Below, piece after piece: positions 1-5,017 of a stretch of DNA of 5,017 nucleotides. The DNA lies in assembly GCA_035503975.1 (NCBI GenBank), contig DATJST010000052.1, forward strand, positions 1 through 5,017, written 5' to 3'. The notes beneath the pieces are model-generated. The model was not told the DNA's origin and did not search any database. It saw nothing but the letters and a program-made list of their open reading frames with translations. The stretch is from DATJMJ01 sp035503975. GTDB taxonomy: Bacteria > Actinomycetota > Acidimicrobiia > Acidimicrobiales > Palsa-688. Within the stretch, counting starts at the first letter, position 1, and the number at the start of each line of letters is the position of its first letter. The position numbers and the translations under genes are program-made.

Positions 1-378
1 GGTCGAGGTCACCGCCATGGTGTGGGCGAAGCCGGCGGCGATCGCGACGACCCTCGTCCCGCCGAGCAGCCTCACCTTCTGTGGCACATCGCTGCCTTTT
101 GCGTTCCCGTTGCAAAGTTGGCCGGTTATGTCCCAGCCCCACGCCCACACGGCACCGCCCGGGGTCAGCGCCAGGCTGTGGTACAAGCCGCCCGCGATGG
201 GCGCTAGTTTCACCAGCCCCGCCGGAAGGGGTTCGCGCTTCAGGGTTGCTACCCGAGCCCCGTAGGCGGGTGCAACCAGGAGGCCCGGCGACAATAAGAC
301 GAGCAAGGCCGCCACCCCCGCAACGGCGCCCCGCCGCGCCTCAGCCCCAGAACTCGAGCGATCCGCTCCGGGCCGCAT
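1..378 (-). CDS. Exported RCC1-repeat (beta-propeller) protein, N-terminal part, truncated by window edge
   Basis: Reading the minus strand from the ATG at 378 down to base 1 gives 126 codons with no stop, so the C-terminus lies outside the window. An in-frame TAG at 393-391 leaves this ATG as the only reasonable start. Residues 1-16 are basic (R2, R7, R15, R16), 17-36 are hydrophobic (GAVAGVAALLVLLSPGLLVA), and a signal-peptidase site is plausible near A38 or G40, so the product is probably exported. From about residue 57 the sequence follows the RCC1 pattern: AGGLYHSLALTPGGAVWAWG at 62-81, then GQL at 86-88 and VP at 98-99. A second blade begins with AIAAGFAHTMAVTS at 112-125. RCC1 repeats normally build a seven-bladed propeller, so most of the protein is missing here. 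GQLCNG replaces the usual GQLGDG, placing one cysteine (C89) in the blade. Bacterial exported RCC1 proteins are mostly uncharacterised; a binding role is family-based inference. Confidence 0.88.
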   Translation of the reverse strand, partial: MRPGADRSSSGAEARRGAVAGVAALLVLLSPGLLVAPAYGARVATLKREPLPAGLVKLAPIAGGLYHSLALTPGGAVWAWGWDITGQLCNGNAKGSDVPQKVRLLGGTRVVAIAAGFAHTMAVTST

Positions 379-387
379 GCACGGCGG

Positions 388-416
388 ACCCTAGCACGAC
401 TGTCTTCGGGCCACAA
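388..416 (-). promoter_or_regulatory. Candidate sigma-70-type promoter for the RCC1 gene, possibly leaderless
   Basis: On the minus strand TTGTGG (416-411) and TAGGGT (393-388) are separated by exactly 17 bases, fitting a housekeeping -35/-10 pair (TTGnnn and TAnnnT). Transcription would start about 7 bases after the -10, near 381-378. The start codon is at 378, so the mRNA would have almost no leader, which is common in actinobacteria. No good Shine-Dalgarno sequence precedes the ATG, consistent with that reading. The match was made by eye and GC-rich DNA gives chance hits. Confidence 0.42.
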
Positions 417-541
417 CGCCTCGCCAACCGCTGCCGGCGACAAACCGTTCGGAAGGGCGGCTCTCGGGCGCCCGTGAGGCATCGACGGGCCGGCGACGCC
501 CGGCTATCGTTCCACCTGGGATGCGGCCGACCGACGCTCTG

Positions 542-567
542 GAGGGTGCCAAGTTGGCGCGACCCTC
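542..567. repeat. Interrupted inverted repeat upstream of the membrane-protein operon
   Basis: GAGGGT (542-547) pairs with ACCCTC (562-567), and the inner GCC (548-550) pairs with GGC (556-558) around the loop AAGTT (551-555). The three bases GCG at 559-561 are unpaired. The result is nine base pairs with a one-sided bulge, ending 19 bases before the ATG at 587. It overlaps the only candidate -35 element, so it could be an operator or a leader hairpin. There is no following T-run, so it is not an intrinsic terminator. The pairing is seen directly; any function is inference. Confidence 0.4.
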
Positions 568-581
568 AGCGCCCCTAATCG
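554..581 (+). promoter_or_regulatory. Weak candidate promoter for the rightward operon
   Basis: TTGGCG (554-559) and TAATCG (576-581) are 16 bases apart. The -10 lacks the highly conserved final T, so this is a poor match. If real, transcription would begin close to the ATG at 587 and the message would again be nearly leaderless, which would fit the absence of a Shine-Dalgarno sequence there. The -35 half lies within the dyad at 542-567. No better candidate was seen in this region. Confidence 0.2.
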
Positions 582-586
582 GCTAA

Positions 587-2524
587 ATGAGCTCCGGGCG
601 GGACGCTCCCGCTCACTCGCGCCGCAAAGCCGGCGTGCCTGTGGTGGCTGTGGCCGGGCTCCCTTCCGGGCCAGGGAGCGCTTCGGCAGGCGAAGGCCGA
701 GCCCGGCATTTTCTGGTGCCCGCGGTGGCCGAGCCGCAACGTCACGCCGTGCCAAGGTGGGAACTGGCCGCCGTCTCGGTGATATCGCTCGGGCTAGCTC
801 TCGCCTTGTTCCATCGTGACCTGTCGAACCTGTTCAACTCCCAGATCGGGGGAGCTGGAGACGCTGACGAGTACTCGTGGTTTTTGTCCTGGGTGCCTTT
901 CAGCCTTGGCCACGGGCTGAACCCGCTTGTCAGCACCTACGTCAATTACCCAGGCGGCGTGAACCTCATGTGGAACACTTCGGTCCTCCTCCCGTGCTTG
1001 GTGATGTCGCCGGTCACGCTCATCTTCGGTGCTGCTTTTTCTTACAACATCTTGGCGACTTTGGCGCCCGTCCTGAGCTCGGGCTTCGCCCACATGGCTT
1101 TCAGGCGCTGGACCAACCGGCTGCCCTCTCTAATAGGCGCACTGGTCTACGGGTTTTCTCCCTACGTCGTCGGCCAGTCCGTCGGCCACTTGGCCCAGAC
1201 CCTCGTCATGAGCGCACCTCTTTTTCTCATCCTTGCCGACCGTACTCTCGTCGTGCAGTCGGGGGCCCCGTTGTGGGAAGGCCTGCTGCTCGGCGTCCTT
1301 GCATGGGCACAACTGCTCATCGGTGAGGAAGTACTGGCGATGGAGGTGACCTGCGGAGTGGTCACTATCGGCGCGCTCTGCCTCGTGAATTGGGACCGGC
1401 TCGCTTTGCATTTCGCCTATGCACGCAAGGCGCTGGCGGCCGCGGGCGGTTCGTTCGCCGTCCTTTCGGCTCCCTTTTTGGTTTTCCAGTACCTCGGGCC
1501 TTACCGGGTCGAAGATGTCCATCCGCCAAACGCCTACGTCACCGACCTGTTCAACTTCTTCGTCCCGACCAACCTCACCCAGCTTGCTCCTGCCGCCGCT
1601 CTCCGGGTGAGCGCGCACTTCACGGGCAACGGGGGCGAACAGGACGCCTACATCGGCATCCCGCTCGTGATCTTCTTGTTCCTGGCATTAGTGCTTGCAC
1701 GGCGAAGGCCCATCACATGGGCGGCCTTGGTGTTGGGGCTGAGTGGCGCCATACTCTCGATGGGCCCGACTTTGCATGTGCTCGGCCACGTCACGCACCT
1801 CGATCTGCCAGACGATTTCCTGGCAAAACTGCCGGTCCTCCACAACCTCCTCCCGAGCCGGTTCGCCTCGGTCACGACCCTCGGCGAGGGCTTGCTGGTC
1901 GCCCTCGGGACCGACGAGCTGAAGCGGCTAAAACTGAGGTGGAGCGCCGGCTCCCTTGCTCTCCTCGGCGCGGGGCTGGCGGCCGTCTTCCCAACCGTGC
2001 ACTTCCCGGTCGCAACAAGCCCGGTCCTCAACGAGTTCACCTCGGGGCTTTCCTGCCCCCTGGCGGCTTCCCAGCACCCGCCAGGCCGCCCTCCGGTTGC
2101 CCTGGTCGTTCCGGCCATAAATGAACTAGACCTGCGCTGGCAGGCAGAGTCTCGGTTCTGCTTCGTGATGCCTACCGCAACGGGGCTCACAGGGACGAAC
2201 GCCGGAGACGTGACTCGTACCGGTGCACTCCTGGCGCTCTCGGACCCCGCCTTGGCAATGCCGCTCGAGACCCCTGCCGCCCGAGCAGAAGCCGCACAGG
2301 AGATAAGCGACCTGGACATCCGAGAAGTCGTCGTCGCCCCGCAGTCACCTGCGGTGCCGTCTTGGGGGCGACCCCAGCAGGCTCAAGCCGTTGCCTGGGT
2401 CGAGTGGCTCCTCGGCCAAGCGCCCGAACAGGGGACAGGCCCGTACCCGGACTTTGTCTGGAAAGACTTACCGCCCGTTGGGGAGATCGCGTCCGGGCGA
2501 GCCGGCACGGTGCCAAATGCGTGA
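587..2524 (+). CDS. Polytopic GT-C-like membrane protein (putative glycosyltransferase) with soluble C-terminal domain
   Basis: The 645-residue product has a basic, disordered N-terminus (1-56), about 11-12 hydrophobic segments (roughly 57-75, 131-150, 152-171, 181-195, 200-220, 231-250, 254-267, 281-300, 354-371, 375-395, 427-441, 453-470) and a soluble tail (471-645). The first large loop carries acidic D92-A-D-E95 followed by YSWFLSW and YPGGVNLMWNTS (121-132). GT-C glycosyltransferases, which use lipid-linked sugars, place acidic catalytic residues in this loop. LPSRFAS (422-428) and the tail motif WQAESRFCFVMP (518-529) are features I associate with an actinobacterial family of YfhO/GT-C-like membrane proteins; that is recall, not a search. 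Donor and acceptor are unknown. The ATG directly follows an in-frame TAA (584-586) and is the earliest start; GTG codons at 635, 641, 644, 650, 716 and 725 are alternatives that all precede the first membrane segment. The stop overlaps the next gene by 8 bp. Confidence 0.85.
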   Translation: MSSGRDAPAHSRRKAGVPVVAVAGLPSGPGSASAGEGRARHFLVPAVAEPQRHAVPRWELAAVSVISLGLALALFHRDLSNLFNSQIGGAGDADEYSWFLSWVPFSLGHGLNPLVSTYVNYPGGVNLMWNTSVLLPCLVMSPVTLIFGAAFSYNILATLAPVLSSGFAHMAFRRWTNRLPSLIGALVYGFSPYVVGQSVGHLAQTLVMSAPLFLILADRTLVVQSGAPLWEGLLLGVLAWAQLLIGEEVLAMEVTCGVVTIGALCLVNWDRLALHFAYARKALAAAGGSFAVLSAPFLVFQYLGPYRVEDVHPPNAYVTDLFNFFVPTNLTQLAPAAALRVSAHFTGNGGEQDAYIGIPLVIFLFLALVLARRRPITWAALVLGLSGAILSMGPTLHVLGHVTHLDLPDDFLAKLPVLHNLLPSRFASVTTLGEGLLVALGTDELKRLKLRWSAGSLALLGAGLAAVFPTVHFPVATSPVLNEFTSGLSCPLAASQHPPGRPPVALVVPAINELDLRWQAESRFCFVMPTATGLTGTNAGDVTRTGALLALSDPALAMPLETPAARAEAAQEISDLDIREVVVAPQSPAVPSWGRPQQAQAVAWVEWLLGQAPEQGTGPYPDFVWKDLPPVGEIASGRAGTVPNA

Positions 2525-3728
2525 GCGGGACAGGGCGCTCATAGCGGCGGCGGCGATAATGGCTGTCCTCATCGCTGGGGCGCTCCTGGGCGTCCTTGGG
2601 AGGCCAGGCCCCGTCCCCGCTCTTGTGCTTTCGCCGTCGTCCGGCCCACCCGGGACGCTGGTCACCCTGAGCGGTGACGCCGGCGCGGCTTGCCCGTCGC
2701 CCAACGGTTCGACGGCGGTCGATTTCGAGCCCGCCGGCGGGACAAAAGCGGCGGCCTTCAGCGAGATGGCTGTCCCAGTGGCAAGCAACGGCTTGTGGTC
2801 CACCGCCTTTGCGGTCCCCGGTTACTTGGGCAGTTCGGTGAGCGGTGACCAGGGTCTCGCAGTGGGACCGGGCGTGTACCAGTTCGTCGGCCATCTCTGC
2901 GAGGGGGCAGGCTACCAGCGGGCTTCGTTCCGCGTTACTCGGGCTCATTTCACAGCGAAGGCCCCGACCTACGTGGGGATCGCGCCCACCCCGGACGGCG
3001 AGGGCTACTGGTTGGTCGACAGCACAGGAAATGTGGAAGCTTTTGGGGATGCCCGTACTTACGGCTCGTTGACTGCTATGGACGTCCGCCCGCCCGCTCC
3101 CGTCGTCGGCATCGCCAGGACCGCCGATGGCAACGGCTACTGGCTGGCCGACGAGGAAGGGCACATCTACAGCTTCGGGGATGCGGGCTTGTACGGGTCA
3201 GGGCTGGCGAAGTTGCCGGGGCGCCAACCGATAACCGGGCTGGCGGCGACACCCGACGGCAAGGGCTTATGGCTGCTAGGGGTGGGTGGGCACGTTTACC
3301 CGTTCGGCGACGCCCGCGCAAGCGGCGTCCCTGCCGGGGCACCCACCACCTACGACGGGATAGCTGCTCGCCCGGCAGGCGGTTACGTCGTAAGCAGCGC
3401 GACTGGTAGAGGGACCTACGCGTTCCCCGGTGGTCAGCCGCTCGCGGGAAGCCTGTCTGTCGCCTTGACCGCCTCGCTGGTGGGCACCGCGGCGACCCCT
3501 TCGGGGAACGGAGCCTGGGCGGCCGGGGCAGAAGGCAGTGTGTTCCCATCGGGTGATGCCACCTTTTACGGGTCCCTGCCCGACGACGACATAACGCCGG
3601 ACGTGCCGGTGACCGGGATTGCCTCCACACCCGACGGGCGTGGCTACTGGCTGGTCGGAAGGGACGGGACCGTGTTCAGCTTCGGTGACGCCCATTTCTT
3701 CGGGATGGCCTACGACGGGGCCCCATGA
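2517..3728 (+). CDS. Exported or membrane-anchored protein with Ig-like domain and TPDGxGYWL/FGDA propeller-type repeats
   Basis: The 403-residue product starts MRERDRALIA, followed by a hydrophobic stretch (about 8-28) that is a signal peptide or membrane anchor. Residues 36-142 look like a beta-sandwich Ig-like domain: LSPSSGPPGTLVTLSG (38-53) and a closing FRVT (138-141). The only two cysteines, C59 and C128, lie in this domain and could form a disulfide outside the cell. Residues 151-403 are six degenerate repeats of 38-45 residues of the form GIA-TPDGxGYWLV-GxVxxFGDAxxYGS, probably beta-propeller blades. Such proteins are frequent in Acidimicrobiia and related actinobacteria, and some are fused to other exported domains; no function is established here. 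The ATG at 2517 is chosen because it directly precedes the signal sequence and overlaps the upstream stop by 8 bp. An in-frame ATG at 2391 would add 42 charged residues ahead of the signal. The end overlaps the next ATG as ATGA. No strong Shine-Dalgarno sequence is visible, so coupling is likely. Confidence 0.87.
   Translation: MRERDRALIAAAAIMAVLIAGALLGVLGRPGPVPALVLSPSSGPPGTLVTLSGDAGAACPSPNGSTAVDFEPAGGTKAAAFSEMAVPVASNGLWSTAFAVPGYLGSSVSGDQGLAVGPGVYQFVGHLCEGAGYQRASFRVTRAHFTAKAPTYVGIAPTPDGEGYWLVDSTGNVEAFGDARTYGSLTAMDVRPPAPVVGIARTADGNGYWLADEEGHIYSFGDAGLYGSGLAKLPGRQPITGLAATPDGKGLWLLGVGGHVYPFGDARASGVPAGAPTTYDGIAARPAGGYVVSSATGRGTYAFPGGQPLAGSLSVALTASLVGTAATPSGNGAWAAGAEGSVFPSGDATFYGSLPDDDITPDVPVTGIASTPDGRGYWLVGRDGTVFSFGDAHFFGMAYDGAP
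2967..3725 (+). repeat. Six tandem propeller-type protein repeats
   Basis: The repeats begin at about 2967, 3102, 3231, 3345, 3477 and 3609 and have 45, 43, 38, 44, 44 and 39 residues. Repeats 1, 2 and 6 are canonical (TPDGEGYWLV, TADGNGYWLA, TPDGRGYWLV, each followed by FGDA). Repeat 3 keeps TPDGKGLWLL and FGDA but has a short linker. Repeat 4 has lost both hallmarks (ARPAGGYVV, then YAFPGGQ). Repeat 5 has TPSGNGAWAA and SGDA. The DNA copies have diverged, so this is an old protein-level repeat rather than a recent duplication. Confidence 0.85.
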
Positions 3729-5017
3729 GGGGTCCCGACGTCTCCAGCCGCGACGCCGAAGCGCCCGGCGAGGATCTCGCGGGCTCTTTGAGCCTCTCGG
3801 GGCCGGCGGCTAGCGAGCGGGCTCGCCCAACCCGTCCGCTGTTGCGGGTGTGGGCGGCGTCGTTCTTCGTGATCTGGCTCGCGGCGGCCGCGTGGAGCCT
3901 GGCGAGCCCCATCGGCTCGGCGCCCGACGAGCCCGCACACTTGATCCGCGCCGCGTCGCTTGTGCGTGGTGAGGTACTCGGTAAACCGCTCCCGCACGTC
4001 ACAGCTTCCAACAAGGCCTACCTGGCCGTCGAAGCTCCCGAGGTGTTTGCCCGGCTTGCCAACGACGTGCAGTGTTTTCAGTCCAACCCGTCTGTGCCAG
4101 CCAGCTGCCAGGGCTCCCTGGCTGGTTCCAGGGCAGACGTCAACGTCTACACGTATGTCGGACGGTACCCGCCGCTCTACTATGCGCTGGTCGGCCTGCC
4201 CACCCTGGCGATGGTCTCGTCAGGGGGGGTTTATGCCGCCCGCCTTGTCAGCGCCTCCCTGTCGGCGGCGATGCTCGCACTCGGTATCGTTTGCACCCGC
4301 CGTTGCCGCGGCATCCCATTAATTGGTGCCGGCATGGCGCTGGCCATGACACCCATGACCCTTTATCTCGCAGGGGTCATCAACCCGAGCGGCCTCGAGA
4401 TCTCGAGCGCCATCAGCGCCTGGGTGGCCGGCATGGCATTAGTTTCCAACGCCGACGACGAAGGACCTCCTCCCATTGTCGTCGGCACGCTGGGCATTTC
4501 TCTCATAGTGCTGCTGCTCGTCCGGGGGCTTTCCCCCCTTTGGGTTGGCTGCATCGGCGTCGTCCTTGTCGCCTTCCTGGGACGACGCGTGCGAGCCCTT
4601 GCCCGGGCACGCATCGTGCACCGGTGGCTTGCCGGCTGCATCGCAGCAGGTTTCGCCGCCCTCGCGTGGGACCTTTACGCGAACCCGTTCCTCACCGAAC
4701 CCGGCGCCCCTGTTGCCAAAGGCACCAACACTTCGCAACTCTTGATGCTTGCTTTGGAGAGGGTCGACCTTCTCGTGACTTCGTCGATCGGCCAGTTCGG
4801 GTGGCTCGATACGCCGTCTCCATTTGGGGTCATCGTGACTTGGCTCGGTGCTCTCGGGGCAATTGTGCTCATTGGGGCGTGCGTTGCCAGCCGGCGAGAT
4901 GCCCTGATAACAGCGGGCACGCTCGTCGCTTGGCTAGTCGTGCCCTTGATCGTCATCCTGGCCGACGCCCGTTCCGAGGGGATAATCGGCCAGGGACGCG
5001 ATTTCATGGGGCTGGCC
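3725..5017 (+). CDS. DUF2142 family polytopic membrane protein, 3'-truncated by window edge
   Basis: From the ATG at 3725, 431 codons stay open to the right edge. Residues 1-40 are a hydrophilic cytoplasmic leader and the first membrane helix is about 41-60. It is followed by SPIGSAPDEPAH (61-72), whose acidic D68-E69 and H72 match the conserved start of DUF2142. Further family-type motifs are RYPPLYYALVG (147-157), INPSGLE (219-225), FGWLDTPSP (358-366) and a partly altered QGRDF (423-427), where the family commonly has QGRY. Helices follow at roughly 150-167, 170-190, 196-218, 222-240, 250-268, 271-285, 301-318, 367-386 and 393-412. C117 and C128 in the first extracytoplasmic loop could form a disulfide. 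DUF2142 proteins resemble GT-C glycosyltransferases in topology and often sit in surface polysaccharide loci, but no reaction is proven. The start overlaps the upstream stop by 4 bp (ATGA), with GGGG just before it as a weak ribosome site. Codons for perhaps the last few helices are missing. Confidence 0.86.
   Translation, partial: MRGPDVSSRDAEAPGEDLAGSLSLSGPAASERARPTRPLLRVWAASFFVIWLAAAAWSLASPIGSAPDEPAHLIRAASLVRGEVLGKPLPHVTASNKAYLAVEAPEVFARLANDVQCFQSNPSVPASCQGSLAGSRADVNVYTYVGRYPPLYYALVGLPTLAMVSSGGVYAARLVSASLSAAMLALGIVCTRRCRGIPLIGAGMALAMTPMTLYLAGVINPSGLEISSAISAWVAGMALVSNADDEGPPPIVVGTLGISLIVLLLVRGLSPLWVGCIGVVLVAFLGRRVRALARARIVHRWLAGCIAAGFAALAWDLYANPFLTEPGAPVAKGTNTSQLLMLALERVDLLVTSSIGQFGWLDTPSPFGVIVTWLGALGAIVLIGACVASRRDALITAGTLVAWLVVPLIVILADARSEGIIGQGRDFMGLA

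Larger units (their letters stand above)
379..586. other. Divergent intergenic region (208 bp)
   Basis: This stretch separates the leftward RCC1 gene from the rightward three-gene cluster. Open frames crossing it show no protein-like composition. It holds the candidate RCC1 promoter (388-416), a perfect 10-bp palindrome CGGGCGCCCG (465-474), a 9-bp direct repeat GCCGGCGAC at 433-441 and 489-497, and an interrupted dyad at 542-567 close to the next start codon. The short palindrome and direct repeat could be chance in such GC-rich DNA. No tRNA-like or riboswitch-like structure was recognised. Confidence 0.7.

Noticed and set aside
465..474. CGGGCGCCCG palindrome as an operator
   Set aside because: A 10-bp perfect GC-only palindrome can arise by chance at this composition. 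It is mentioned in the intergenic entry but there is no supporting second site.
81..578. Plus-strand open frame of 165 codons over the left part of the window
   Set aside because: It is antisense to the RCC1 gene with its signal peptide and repeat motifs, and the remainder is Arg/Pro-rich without recognisable features.
1130..1618. Minus-strand open frame of 162 codons inside the membrane protein gene
   Set aside because: It opposes a coding frame with clear transmembrane periodicity and family motifs, and its translation is charged and low in hydrophobic patterning.
2391..2516. Longer start for the repeat protein at the ATG at 2391
   Set aside because: It would add 42 charged, Arg-rich residues before the signal sequence and overlap the upstream gene by 134 bases. 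The ATG at 2517 directly precedes the signal peptide.
2187..3164. Long minus-strand open frame of 325 codons
   Set aside because: It lies antisense to two well-supported genes, is rich in Arg, Pro and Gly with no domain-like pattern, and is a typical shadow frame in GC-rich DNA.
4223..4229. Run of seven G as a possible phase-variation or frameshift site
   Set aside because: The DUF2142 frame continues with good motifs on both sides. A single G7 tract in GC-rich DNA is weak evidence for slippage.
4524..4537. GGGGG-CTTT-CCCCC hairpin as a terminator
   Set aside because: It lies within the DUF2142 coding frame and is followed by only a few T residues, so it is most likely a by-product of codons in a hydrophobic segment.

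Overview
The window is high-GC DNA, densely coding, with NTG starts, few recognisable Shine-Dalgarno sequences and overlapping stop/start codons. The exported protein with TPDGxGYWL...FGDAxxYGS repeats and the polytopic membrane protein types point to a high-GC actinobacterium. The class Acidimicrobiia is my best guess, because such repeat proteins are common there. This is inference from protein style, not from a marker gene.

Layout. Positions 1-378 (minus strand) hold the N-terminal 126 codons of an exported RCC1-repeat beta-propeller protein that runs off the left edge. Positions 379-586 are a divergent intergenic region with a plausible promoter for the RCC1 gene and an interrupted dyad just before the rightward genes. 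From 587 to the right edge three plus-strand genes are packed as an apparent operon. The first (587-2524) is a 645-residue polytopic membrane protein resembling GT-C-type glycosyltransferases, with a soluble C-terminal domain. The second (2517-3728) is a 403-residue exported or membrane-anchored protein with an Ig-like domain and six propeller-type repeats. The third (3725-5017, cut by the right edge) is a DUF2142 membrane protein. The junctions overlap by 8 bp and 4 bp, which suggests translational coupling.

How they may work together. Two lipid-linked-sugar-type membrane proteins flank a secreted repeat protein, and a second, unrelated secreted propeller gene is transcribed divergently. This suggests a cell-surface locus, perhaps envelope glycan or glycoprotein assembly with surface-displayed propellers. 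No substrate can be read from the sequence, and neither membrane protein has an assured enzymatic activity. I see no RNA genes, CRISPR arrays, insertion sequences, attachment sites or convincing terminators.
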